From the NCBI GenBank assembly GCA_023386315.1, contig JAEWJZ010000001.1, forward strand, positions 1 to 64,000: a stretch of DNA of 64,000 nucleotides, written 5' to 3'. The stretch's first letter is position 1; each line of letters begins with the position of its first letter. Shown piece by piece: positions 45,541-54,556 of this stretch. Source of the stretch: Bacillota bacterium. Lineage in GTDB: Bacteria > Bacillota > Clostridia > Lachnospirales > Lachnospiraceae. Made by a program: the position numbers and the translations under genes. The notes beneath the pieces were generated by a model. That model did no database searches, had not been told where the DNA came from, and saw only the letters and a list, made by a program, of their open reading frames with translations.

Positions 45541-46698
45541 ATGTTTTTAGCGCAGACAGTAAAAAGAAACAGGGAATTAATCGAGGCTTCCTTTCAAATG
45601 CATCAAAGCGGACTCATAGAGCCGGATTCCTATGTGATAGACGTGGATACATTTCTGGAAAATGCATCTCTGATGCTCAAGGAAGCCAAAAGAATGGGGA
45701 TCCGGCTGTTTTTTATGCTTAAGCAGATCGGCAGGAATCCGTATCTTGCAGGGAAACTGGTGGAACTAGGATTTGAAGGAGCAGTTGCAGTTGATTATAG
45801 GGAAGCCAGAATCATGATGAATCATCGGATTCCCATAGCCAATATTGGTCATCTCGTACAAATACCCGACTCCCAGATTGAAGAGTTTGTGGCTTACCGC
45901 CCTAAGATGATCACTGTATATTCGGAAGAAAAAATCAGCCGGATACATCAGGCAGCTAAGAAAATGGGAGTCATTCAGGATGTGATTTTACGCGTTTACA
46001 ATGATTCTGATATGATATACTCCGGTCAGACGGCAGGATTTCATGTGGGAATATTAGAAGCGCTGACAGCACGGATAAAACTTATGTATCCCTGCGTTAA
46101 TATTGCAGGTGTAACTTCATTTCCCTGTTTTCTATATGATGAAGCTGCCGGTGATCTGATGGCCACCGAGAACATGAACACAGTAAAACAAGCCGTGAAA
46201 ATCCTTGGCAGGAACGGAATTAACTGCAGTATTATTGATACCCCGTCAGGGACCTGTATCCATGCTTTGAAAAAAATAAAGGAGCAGGGCGGAAACTGCG
46301 GAGAACCAGGTCATGGGCTTTCAGGAACAACGCCAATGCATGCAGTAAAGATGATGCCGGAGATTCCGTGTGTAACATACATAAGTGAAGTATCCCATAA
46401 TTTCATGGGCCGGGCTTATTGTTATGGAGGAGGTTATTATAGGCGCTCTCATCTGATGAAAGCATTGGTTGGCATATCATTTGAAAAATCCGATGAATTA
46501 GGAGTAATACCTCCATCTGATGAGAGTATTGATTATTATATTGGCCTGGATAAGGAGTGCGCAGTGGGCGATACTGTTGTGATGGCTTTCCGTTTCCAGA
46601 TATTTGTTACCAGATCTGATGTTGTGCTGGTAGAAGGATTAAAGGAGAAAAAGCCGTATATTGCTGGGATTTATAATAGCATGGGGGCAAAAAAATGA
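45541..46698 (+). CDS. yhfX: YhfX-like alanine racemase-fold PLP protein
   Basis: A 385-residue fold-type III PLP protein. The PLP lysine is in IRLFFMLKQIGRNPYLAG (about residue 60), at the same place as in alanine racemase and D-Thr aldolase-like enzymes. The CYGGGYYRRSHLMKALVG and C-terminal beta domain (DTVVMAFRFQIFVTRSDVVLV) fit the family. It may racemise or decarboxylate an amino compound; unproven. It begins right after the yhfS stop and overlaps yhfW by four bases. Confidence 0.83.
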   Translation: MFLAQTVKRNRELIEASFQMHQSGLIEPDSYVIDVDTFLENASLMLKEAKRMGIRLFFMLKQIGRNPYLAGKLVELGFEGAVAVDYREARIMMNHRIPIANIGHLVQIPDSQIEEFVAYRPKMITVYSEEKISRIHQAAKKMGVIQDVILRVYNDSDMIYSGQTAGFHVGILEALTARIKLMYPCVNIAGVTSFPCFLYDEAAGDLMATENMNTVKQAVKILGRNGINCSIIDTPSGTCIHALKKIKEQGGNCGEPGHGLSGTTPMHAVKMMPEIPCVTYISEVSHNFMGRAYCYGGGYYRRSHLMKALVGISFEKSDELGVIPPSDESIDYYIGLDKECAVGDTVVMAFRFQIFVTRSDVVLVEGLKEKKPYIAGIYNSMGAKK

Positions 46699-47909
46699 AA
46701 AAAAGGTTTATTATCATTGTATTAGATGGATTCGGCATTGGAGCCATGACGGATGCAGTCAAGGTCCGCCCGGGGGATGAGAGGGCCAATACTTTAAAAA
46801 GCATCTTAAAGGATTACCCGGATTTAAAGCTCCCGGCTCTTGAATGGCTAGGGCTGATGAATGCTTATGGGGAGGAAAGTGCTTCCATGAAATTCTCTTC
46901 AGAAGCAAATTTCGGAAGCTGCCAGCTTATGCATTTTGGAGCGGATACGTTTATGGGACATCAGGAAATTATGGGGACACTTCCGAAAGAACCCATGATT
47001 CATCCATTTCAGGAGAAAGTGGATGAAATAAAGTATCATCTGGAGACAAATGGGCATGATGTTCAGATCATTGAGAAGCAGGGACTGCGTTACCTTCTCG
47101 TCGATCATTACGTAATGGTTGCAGACAATCTGGAAGCGGATCCTGGCATGTGCTACAATGTAACTGCTCCTTTGGATTTCATTTCTTTTGAGAGAGAGTA
47201 CGCGATTGCTCAAAAGGTGAGGGAAATTGCCTTAGTCGGCCGTGTCATTGTATTTGGCGGGAGAGGAAACACAATGGAGGATATATGGAATGCAGAAGAA
47301 GTGAAGCAGAATCGCTTTATCGGCATATCCTCAGTTAAGTCAAAATCCTACGAACGCGGATATCAATGCAGACATTTGGGATATGGAGTGGATCAGAACG
47401 TACAGGTTCCTACGATTCTGACAAAAGCGGGATACTCCTGTACACTGATCGGTAAGGTGGCAGACATTGTTGCAAATGACAAGGGATTAAGTATTTCCTG
47501 CGTACCCACAAAAGAGGTTATGGATATAACAATTCGTGAGACGAAATTAATGAATCAGGGATTTATCTGTACCAATGTACAGGAAACAGATCTGGCCGGA
47601 CATTCTCAGTCTTCCAGAATTTATAAAGAAATTTTGGAGACCGCTGACAGGGGAATTGCCGAATTACTTTCGGAACTGACTTCGGAAGATATACTGGTAG
47701 TGATGGCTGACCACGGAAATGATCCTGATATCGGTCACAGCAGGCATACAAGAGAATGTGTTCCTCTTTTGATCTATAAAAAGGGCGTAACAGGCAGAAA
47801 TATCGGGCGAAGAAAAAGCCTTTCAGACGCAGGTGCTTCTGTCTGTGATTATTTTAATACAATGAAACCGCAAAATGGAGAATCCTTTCTTAAATATCTA
47901 AATAATTAA
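46695..47909 (+). CDS. yhfW: YhfW-like phosphopentomutase-family protein
   Basis: A 404-residue alkaline-phosphatase-superfamily enzyme resembling phosphopentomutase. Metal ligands are visible in LDGFGIGAM (Asp), and the C-terminal VVMADHGNDPDIGHSRHTRECVPLLIY (Asp, His, His). A cap domain occupies about 90-220. At the nucleophile position, where phosphopentomutases have D-T-x-T-G-H-W-E with the second Thr phosphorylated, this protein has DTFMGHQEIMG: Met in place of the catalytic Thr. A standard mutase reaction is therefore doubtful. It is the last gene of the operon. Confidence 0.83.
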   Translation: MKKRFIIIVLDGFGIGAMTDAVKVRPGDERANTLKSILKDYPDLKLPALEWLGLMNAYGEESASMKFSSEANFGSCQLMHFGADTFMGHQEIMGTLPKEPMIHPFQEKVDEIKYHLETNGHDVQIIEKQGLRYLLVDHYVMVADNLEADPGMCYNVTAPLDFISFEREYAIAQKVREIALVGRVIVFGGRGNTMEDIWNAEEVKQNRFIGISSVKSKSYERGYQCRHLGYGVDQNVQVPTILTKAGYSCTLIGKVADIVANDKGLSISCVPTKEVMDITIRETKLMNQGFICTNVQETDLAGHSQSSRIYKEILETADRGIAELLSELTSEDILVVMADHGNDPDIGHSRHTRECVPLLIYKKGVTGRNIGRRKSLSDAGASVCDYFNTMKPQNGESFLKYLNN

Positions 47910-47913
47910 GTAT

Positions 47914-47942
47914 AAAAAAAGGCAGAATGCTCTGCCTTTTTA
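47914..47942. terminator. Bidirectional terminator between yhfW and glmS
   Basis: AAAAGGCAGA pairs with TCTGCCTTTT over the loop ATGC, with an A run before and a T run after. It can serve the converging yhf-like operon and glmS. Confidence 0.9.
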
Positions 47943-47956
47943 ATGATGGTTCCTCA

Positions 47957-49774
47957 CTATTCTACAGTTACTGATTTTGCCAGATTCCTCGGCTGATCCA
48001 CATCTAAATTCTTTCCCACTGATGCGTAATAAGCGATGAGCTGTAAAACCACTGCAATCGGATATACTGTGAAACGGTCTCCGATATCAGGAATATTAAT
48101 CTGGATATCAGCGATGCCGGGCTCTACATTTAAACTTTCCTTTGTAAGAAGAATTACAAAGGCACCTCTTGCTTTTACTTCCCTGATATTGGAAATAGTC
48201 TTTGAAAAAACATTTTCCTGAGTGGCTATGGCAATCACCGGTACATCCTGTGTAATAAGGGCGATGGTTCCATGCTTTAGTTCTCCGGCTGCGTAGGCTT
48301 CCGCATGAATATAGGAAATTTCCTTCAGCTTTAATGCACCCTCAAGAGAAAAGGCGTAATCAAGTCCCCGTCCAATGAAAAATGCATCCGGTTTATTAAT
48401 TAAATGTGTTACCAGCGCTTTCACCGCATCTTTCTTTTCTATCATGGCTTCCATTGCGGGAATGGAATCAAGTAGTTTCTTCATAAAATCTTCCGCTTCC
48501 TCTACGCTGTATTTTCCTCTTACAAGGGCCATACGGCAGCACACCATATAAAGGGCAGCCAGCTGAACGGAATAAGCTTTTGTGCTGGCTACTGCGATTT
48601 CAGGACCTGCATGGGTATAGAGTACATAATCGCTTTCTCTGGCTATGGTAGAGCCCTTAACATTAACAACCGAAAGTGTCTTTGAGCCATAACTTTTTGC
48701 CAGACGAAGTGCAGCCAGGGTATCGATTGTCTCGCCGGACTGGGAGATTATAATAACCAGGGTCCTGTCATTCACCAGGGGATCTTCATACCGGAATTCC
48801 GAAGCGATGGATACAGTGACCGGAATTCGAAGAAGAGGTTCCATTAAGGCTCTTGCAGCCATTCCTGCATGCATGGCAGTGCCGCAGGCAACAATATGAA
48901 CCTGGTCACAGTCCTCAAATACGAAGTCAGGTATCTGATCATCTGTAAAATCAGGCAGGCCTTTTGCAAGGCGTGGTAAAATCGTGTTTTTTAAAGCGTC
49001 CGGCTGTTCATGAATCTCTTTCAGCATAAAATGAGGAAATCCGTTCTTCATGGCAGCATCCATATTCCAGTTCACTTCCAGGATTTCCGGTTCCAGCTCC
49101 TTTAAATCCAGGTCATATAAACGGACTTTGTAGGAGGTGAGTCTTAAGATGTGGTCTTCCGGAACTACAAAATATTGTCTGGTATAAGGAATCAGTGCTG
49201 TTAAATCCGATGCCACAAACGAGCCTGAGTGGGTATATGCAGCCACAAGAGGACTTACATTCCGGATTGCATAGATTTCACCTGGGTGATCCTCAAACAT
49301 CATACAGAAGCTGTAAGACCCCTTTAAATGTGTTACCAGCTCTGCAATGGCTTTTGCAGGGTCTCCGTCATAAAGACTTTCAAGGACCCAGGCTGCCACT
49401 TCGCTGTCTGTTTCGGAAAGCAGCTTTCCTTCCAGGTGAAAATCAGTGGTGAGCTGATGATAGTTTTCAATAATGCCATTGTGAACCAGAATGACACGTC
49501 CTGCTCTGTGGGGGTGGGTATTTTCCGTAGTGACACCGCCGTGTGTCGCCCATCTGGTGTGTCCCAGTCCGCAGTGGGATACCTGGTTTATTTCTTCGCA
49601 GCCCTTTTTTAAATTAGAGACTTTTCCCGTATGACGGACTAAATGGATTCTGGAATTTTCCATGCACAGTGCAATTCCTGCGCTGTCGTATCCGCGGTAT
49701 TCCAACTGGGAGAGTCCTTCCAGCAGTATTTTCTTTGAGTCTAAAGGTCCGGTATATCCAATGATTCCACACAT
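47957..49774 (-). CDS. glmS: Glutamine-fructose-6-phosphate aminotransferase
   Basis: A 605-residue enzyme making glucosamine-6-phosphate, the entry to amino-sugar and peptidoglycan synthesis. The N-terminal glutaminase domain begins MCGIIGYTG with Cys2 as nucleophile (after Met removal), and GHTRWATHGG follows. The isomerase half has two SIS domains: ACGTAMHAGMAAR, SQSGETIDTLAALR, ASTKAYSVQLAAL and the C-terminal DQPRNLAKSVTVE. An AAGGAGAT ribosome binding site precedes ATG. Expression is expected to be controlled by the ribozyme upstream. It stands alone, convergent with the yhf-like operon. Confidence 0.98.
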   Translation of the reverse strand: MCGIIGYTGPLDSKKILLEGLSQLEYRGYDSAGIALCMENSRIHLVRHTGKVSNLKKGCEEINQVSHCGLGHTRWATHGGVTTENTHPHRAGRVILVHNGIIENYHQLTTDFHLEGKLLSETDSEVAAWVLESLYDGDPAKAIAELVTHLKGSYSFCMMFEDHPGEIYAIRNVSPLVAAYTHSGSFVASDLTALIPYTRQYFVVPEDHILRLTSYKVRLYDLDLKELEPEILEVNWNMDAAMKNGFPHFMLKEIHEQPDALKNTILPRLAKGLPDFTDDQIPDFVFEDCDQVHIVACGTAMHAGMAARALMEPLLRIPVTVSIASEFRYEDPLVNDRTLVIIISQSGETIDTLAALRLAKSYGSKTLSVVNVKGSTIARESDYVLYTHAGPEIAVASTKAYSVQLAALYMVCCRMALVRGKYSVEEAEDFMKKLLDSIPAMEAMIEKKDAVKALVTHLINKPDAFFIGRGLDYAFSLEGALKLKEISYIHAEAYAAGELKHGTIALITQDVPVIAIATQENVFSKTISNIREVKARGAFVILLTKESLNVEPGIADIQINIPDIGDRFTVYPIAVVLQLIAYYASVGKNLDVDQPRNLAKSVTVE

Positions 49775-49911
49775 AATATAATCTCCTTAATTATCGTTTA
49801 TAGTTTTCTGTTCTGATTTTGTTAAATACGCACACAAAAACAAGCTGTCTTCTATCGATTGTAAAACGGACAGCGTTTTGTCTGCTCAATTTTCTCCTGC
49901 ATATACCGGTT

Positions 49912-50080
49912 CCAGAGTGTTTGTTTTGCAGTTACCTGCATATTTCACACTGGATACACGCCCGGCTGGCATGGAAGGGCATCCGCCGAATATTCGATCA
50001 CCCTTCACCTCGTTAACCCTGGATACCGTTTTCTTAAGAAAACGCTCACGATCGTATCCTCAGGTGCATGGCGCTTAGCT
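49912..50080 (-). ncRNA. glmS ribozyme (GlcN6P-responsive)
   Basis: On the minus strand the cleavage-site sequence AGCGCC is present with the cut expected between 50075 and 50074. The conserved core follows: GTTAACGAGG, TCGAATATTCGGCGGATGCC and the pseudoknot and P4 region (CCAGTGTG pairing with ACACTCTGG, ending at 49912). This is the glmS self-cleaving riboswitch, which cleaves its own message when glucosamine-6-phosphate binds. It lies in the long leader between the glmS promoter and start codon, about 140 bases upstream of glmS. Confidence 0.92.
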
Positions 50081-50119
50081 TTGCTATTTGTATTTATGCC
50101 TCCTTCATAAATTTAGTTT

Positions 50120-50148
50120 ATTATAACTTTTCTTTCTTTGTGCGTCAA
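50120..50148 (-). promoter_or_regulatory. glmS promoter
   Basis: On the minus strand TTGACG (50148-50143), a 17-base spacer and TATAAT (50125-50120), about 45 bases upstream of the ribozyme cleavage site. Confidence 0.8.
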
Positions 50149-50244
50149 TACCATGATTTACATCCATTTTACTAAAAGATTCTTTTTCATTTTACATCCG
50201 TTCTCTAAAATATAGACAGGATATAAGAAAGGAAGCAGTTTTAT

Positions 50245-51345
50245 ATGGCAAGTCTATCTTTGGTAAATGTATGCAAGACATTTAAAAATGGCCAGGTTGC
50301 GGTGAAAGATTTTAATCTGGATATAAAAGACCAGGAGTTTTTGATCCTGGTGGGTCCCTCAGGCTGCGGAAAATCCACCACTCTGCGGATGATTGCAGGT
50401 CTTGAAGAGATATCTTCCGGGGAGTTATGGATAGACGGATCACTGATGAATCTGACTGCTCCCCAGAAAAGGGATTTATCCATGGTATTTCAGTCCTATG
50501 CTCTTTATCCCCACCTGACTGTTTATGAGAATATGGCATTCAGCTTAAGAGTACGAAATGTTATGAAAACGGAAATTGATAAACGAGTGAGAAAAGCGGC
50601 AGATGTTTTATGCATCAGCCACTTACTGGACCGGAAGCCCCACGCTTTATCCGGCGGACAGAAGCAGAGAGTCGCAATCGGAAGCGCTATAGTCCGTGAG
50701 CCAAAAGCTTATTTAATGGATGAGCCTCTGTCCAATCTGGATGCAAAGCTGAGGACACAGATGCGGGTAGAATTATCCAAGATACACAAAGAGCTGGGAG
50801 CAACCATTATTTACGTAACTCATGACCAGGTGGAGGCCATGACACTGGGAACCAGAATTGTGGTCATGAATTCCGGAGTGATTTTACAGGCGGCCGAGCC
50901 GAAAGTTCTCTATCAAAATCCGGTAAATAAGTTTGTAGCCGGCTTTATCGGCTCCCCTTCCATGAATTTCATTCCCGTCTGGGTGGAGAGGAGAGAAGAC
51001 CGGATCTGTGTGGAATTTTCCAAAAACAGACTGTTTGTAAATGAAGAATGTGCGAAGCGGCTCATTGATGGTGATTACCTGGGCAGAAGAGTATATCTTG
51101 GAATCCGTCCGGAAGATTTACACGAAACCGGATCCAGGGAACAGGAACTTAAATTGAACGTTGAGATAAAGGAGGTTCTGGGATCAGAAATCCTTCTTCA
51201 CGGGAAAATAGGCAGGAATCCGGTCTGCGCAAGACTGAAACCAGATTTTCTGTCAGAAGCCGGAAAAGAAGCTTCCATCTTTGCAGATATGAGCCGGATT
51301 CTGCTGTTTGATATGGATACAGAAGAAAACATATTATACCGTTAA
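50245..51345 (+). CDS. UgpC/MsmK-type ABC transporter ATP-binding protein
   Basis: A 366-residue cytoplasmic ATPase of the CUT1 family of carbohydrate and glycerol-phosphate importers. Walker A GPSGCGKSTT is at about residues 37-46, the signature LSGGQKQRVAIG near 135 and Walker B YLMDEPLSNLDAKLR next; a TOBE domain forms the last 120 residues (YLGIRPEDLHE). It energises the two permeases encoded downstream. A glycerophosphodiesterase gene in the same operon suggests glycerol-3-phosphate or its diesters as substrate (inference). ATG 50245 follows GAAAGGAAG. Confidence 0.9.
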   Translation: MASLSLVNVCKTFKNGQVAVKDFNLDIKDQEFLILVGPSGCGKSTTLRMIAGLEEISSGELWIDGSLMNLTAPQKRDLSMVFQSYALYPHLTVYENMAFSLRVRNVMKTEIDKRVRKAADVLCISHLLDRKPHALSGGQKQRVAIGSAIVREPKAYLMDEPLSNLDAKLRTQMRVELSKIHKELGATIIYVTHDQVEAMTLGTRIVVMNSGVILQAAEPKVLYQNPVNKFVAGFIGSPSMNFIPVWVERREDRICVEFSKNRLFVNEECAKRLIDGDYLGRRVYLGIRPEDLHETGSREQELKLNVEIKEVLGSEILLHGKIGRNPVCARLKPDFLSEAGKEASIFADMSRILLFDMDTEENILYR

Positions 51346-51356
51346 GGAGCAGTCTT

Positions 51357-52223
51357 ATGAAGTTTAAAATAATTACAAGAAATTTAAGTCCCTATGCATA
51401 TATCGCTCCAGCCATGGCAGTTTTTGCAGTTTTTTTATTTTTCCCATTTTTCAAAACAATTTATTTAAGTCTTTTTAAAACCAATAAAATGGGGCAGGCA
51501 AAGCTGTTTGTAGGAGCAGGAAATTATTCCGAGCTTTTAAGCTCCCCATCATTTTTTAACAGTCTTTTTGTAACAGCGGTATTTGTACTGATTGTAGTGA
51601 GTGTCAGCATGCTTCTTGGTCTGATCACGGCTGTACTGTGCAATCAGTCATTTCCGGGTATCCGGATATTCAGTACTGCCTATGCACTTCCAATGGCAAT
51701 AGCTTCAAGCTCCGCTGCCATGATATTTAAAATTATGCTTCATCCGTCTATCGGGATTGTTAATAAGATCCTGGGATTACATATTAACTGGATCAGTGAC
51801 CCAAGGTATGCGCTGGTATGCGTGGCGCTTTTAACTGCATGGCTGAACAGCGGCATTAATTTTCTGTATTTCAGCGCCGGTTTAAGTAATATTGACGAAA
51901 CCATTTATGAACGGGCATCGGTGGACGGTGCGAATTCATTTCAGAAGTTCTTCCGGCTGACTCTGCCCGGGTTGAGCCCGATTCTGTTTTATACTCTGGT
52001 AGTTAATATTATTCAGGCGTTTCAGTCCTTTGGCCAGGTTAAGGTATTAACCATGGGAGGCCCGGGGGAATCAACAAATTTAATTGTTTACTCCATATAC
52101 CGGGATGCATTTTTCAATTACCGTTTCGGCAGTGCGGCAGCCCAGTCTGTAATCCTGTTTATCATTATTATGGTACTGACTTTATGCATGTTTCGTTTGG
52201 AAAAGAAAGGAGTACACTATTGA
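51357..52223 (+). CDS. ABC transporter permease, UgpA-like
   Basis: A 288-residue inner-membrane permease with six hydrophobic helices. The first helix is YIAPAMAVFAVFLFFPFFKTIYL, and the EAA loop (YERASVDGANSFQKFFRLTLPGLSP) is near residue 205. It belongs to the MalF/UgpA class of CUT1 importers. It overlaps the next permease's start (ATG within TGATGG), so the pair is coupled. Confidence 0.9.
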   Translation: MKFKIITRNLSPYAYIAPAMAVFAVFLFFPFFKTIYLSLFKTNKMGQAKLFVGAGNYSELLSSPSFFNSLFVTAVFVLIVVSVSMLLGLITAVLCNQSFPGIRIFSTAYALPMAIASSSAAMIFKIMLHPSIGIVNKILGLHINWISDPRYALVCVALLTAWLNSGINFLYFSAGLSNIDETIYERASVDGANSFQKFFRLTLPGLSPILFYTLVVNIIQAFQSFGQVKVLTMGGPGESTNLIVYSIYRDAFFNYRFGSAAAQSVILFIIIMVLTLCMFRLEKKGVHY

Positions 52224-53131
52224 TGGAATCTGTTATTTCCAGGGCTATGAAAGATACAGGCAGAGAAGAACTTGAGAATCTAAAGAGAGAAGCGTTAAAG
52301 AAAGCTTTGTTTCGCCGCAGAGCCGCTAAGCTGGCCCTTACCGGACTGAATCTGCTTATGTCACTGTTTCTTCTGCTTCCGCTTTTATACGCAGTCAGTA
52401 TTGCGTTAATGCCTTCCAGTGAGCTGTTCACAACGAGTATGAACTTAATACCGGCAACGCCCACACTTGATAATTTTCGTCAGGCAACGGTTAAGATACC
52501 TTTAACCCGTTTTATTATTAATTCATTTATAGTAGCAGGCTGTATCACTGCAGGACAGATCATATCCTGTTCCCTGGCTGCATTTTCCTTTTCCTTTCTG
52601 GATTTTAAAGGTAAAAATCTGCTTTTTATGCTTGTAATGGCAACCATGATGATACCAGGAGAAGCAACGATTATATCTAATTACTTAACCGTAAGCGGGT
52701 TTCAATGGCTTAACAGCTATAAGGTTTTAATTGTTCCTTATCTGACTTCGGCTATGGGAATCTTTTTATTCCGGCAGTTTTATAAATCCTTTCCCATTTC
52801 ATTATATGAGTCGGCCCGGATTGATGGCTGCTCTGACTTAAGATTTATTTACAGCATCCTGATACCCCTTACCAAATCAGCGATAGGTGCCATGGCAGTA
52901 TATACATTTATAAATGCCTGGAATATGTATTTGTGGCCGCTTCTTGTTACAGGTTCCGATAAAATGAGAACGGTTCAGATAGGGATCGGCATGCTGGACA
53001 GCGTGGACTCCCAGTCAATTTCCATGATGATTGCAGGAGTAGTCATGATTATCGTTCCATCGATTTCTGTCTTTATCTTAGGACAGAAACAGCTGATCAG
53101 AGGAATGTTCTCAGGGGCCGTAAAAGGCTGA
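52223..53131 (+). CDS. ABC transporter permease, UgpE-like
   Basis: A 302-residue MalG/UgpE-class permease with six helices and the EAA loop YESARIDGCSDLRFIYSILIPL near residue 210. An additional charged N-terminus of about 35 residues (KDTGREELENLKREALKKALF) precedes the first helix. ATG 52223 overlaps the stop of the previous permease and follows AAAGGAG; an in-frame ATG at 52184 is unlikely. It forms the heterodimeric channel with the UgpA-like protein. Confidence 0.9.
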   Translation: MESVISRAMKDTGREELENLKREALKKALFRRRAAKLALTGLNLLMSLFLLLPLLYAVSIALMPSSELFTTSMNLIPATPTLDNFRQATVKIPLTRFIINSFIVAGCITAGQIISCSLAAFSFSFLDFKGKNLLFMLVMATMMIPGEATIISNYLTVSGFQWLNSYKVLIVPYLTSAMGIFLFRQFYKSFPISLYESARIDGCSDLRFIYSILIPLTKSAIGAMAVYTFINAWNMYLWPLLVTGSDKMRTVQIGIGMLDSVDSQSISMMIAGVVMIIVPSISVFILGQKQLIRGMFSGAVKG

Positions 53132-53173
53132 CCTGGTTCAGAATAAATATTACATAAAATTTGGAGGACAAAC

Positions 53174-54531
53174 ATGAAAAAGAGAGCAGTTTCCTTTTGT
53201 ATGGCAGCTTTAATGGCTGCAGGAATGCTGTCCGGCTGTGCAAGTCAGACCGGATCCGGAAATACCGCTGCATCTGAAACAAAGGAAGAGGTTACAACCA
53301 CCGCAGCTCCTGTTGCCGCAGATACGAAAGGAGATACACAAAAGACGTCCATTACGTTCTGGCACTCCATGGGAGGTGTCAATGGAGAAGCAATTGATGC
53401 ACTTGTAGAAAAGTTTAACAAGGAAAACACTTCAGGTATCACCGTTGAGGCCCAGTATCAGGGCAGCTATGACGATGCCATTAACAAGCTGAAGAGTGCG
53501 CAGATCGGTAACATGGGCGCAGATCTTGTTCAGATTTACGACATTGGAACCAGGTTTATGATAGATTCCGGCTGGGTAGTCCCAATGCAGCAGCTGATCG
53601 ATGGGGATAAGTGGGACATTTCCCAGGTAGAACCAAATATTGCAGCTTATTATACGGTAAACGGAACCCTGTATTCCATGCCATTTAACTCATCTACGCC
53701 CATTCTCTACTACAACAAAGACATGTTTAAGAAGGCAGGTATTACAGAAGTTCCCGACAGCCTTCCGGAGCCGAAGAAGTAATTTCTCTGGGTATTTACG
53801 GCTGGTTTTTTGAGCAGTTTACCTGCAAACAGCAGGCCCATTATGCAGATAACGGAAATGGAAGAGAAGCAGCAGCTACCGCGGTTGATTTTGATAAAAA
53901 TGGAGCCGGTGTTAAAACACTGACTGCATGGAAAGAATTATCAGTCAAAGGATATGCTCCCAACGTCGGCAGAGGGGGAGATGCAGGACTTGCAGATTTC
54001 AGCTCCGGAAAATCTGCCATGACACTGGGTTCAACCGCATCCTTAAAGCAGATCTTAAATGATGTGAATGGAAAATTTGAAGTAGGAACCGCTTATTTCC
54101 CTAAGGTCAGTGATGATGATAAGGGAGGCGTTTCGATCGGAGGAGGCTCTTTGTGGGCATTAAATAATAATGATGCCGGTAAACAGAAAGCAGTATGGGA
54201 ATTCGTTAAATTCCTTGTTTCACCGGAAAGCCAGGCATTCTGGAATTCCCAGACAGGATATTTCCCGATCACCACTGCAGCTCATGAAGAACCTGTCTTT
54301 AAGGATAACATTGCAAAGTATCCTCAATTTCAGACTGCCATTGATCAGCTCCATGATTCCACACCTCAGTCTGCAGGCGCTCTGTTAAGTGTATTTCCGG
54401 AAGCAAGGCAGACGGTGGAAACAGAAATCGAAAATATGATTAACAACAATGGCACACCAGAGGATGCAGTTAAGAAGATGGCAGAAAGCATAAATAAATC
54501 CATTGCCGATTATAATCTCTTAAATAAATAA
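53174..54531 (+). pseudogene. ABC transporter solute-binding lipoprotein, frameshifted
   Basis: The N-terminal part (202 codons) has a signal peptide with lipobox MLSGC, then TSITFWHSMGGVNGEAIDAL typical of UgpB-like proteins, and stops after GITEVPDSLPEPKK. The rest of the protein continues in another frame from about 53761 (GAEEVISLGIYGWFFEQF) to 54531, with SSGKSAMTLGSTASLKQI and TGYFPITTAA. The natural link between these parts is missing, so a small deletion with frameshift at about 53755-53775 has removed some residues of the helix after the PDSL motif. Either the importer lacks an intact binding protein or there is a sequence error. The intact upstream permease and ATPase genes favour the latter or a recent event. 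Confidence 0.82.
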
Positions 54532-54556
54532 ATGGCATCAGAAAGGATATTAGCAG

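Noticed and set aside
49819..50078. Short plus-strand reading frames opposite the glmS leader
   Set aside because: They overlap the ribozyme on the other strand, have no ribosome binding site and show no recognisable protein features.
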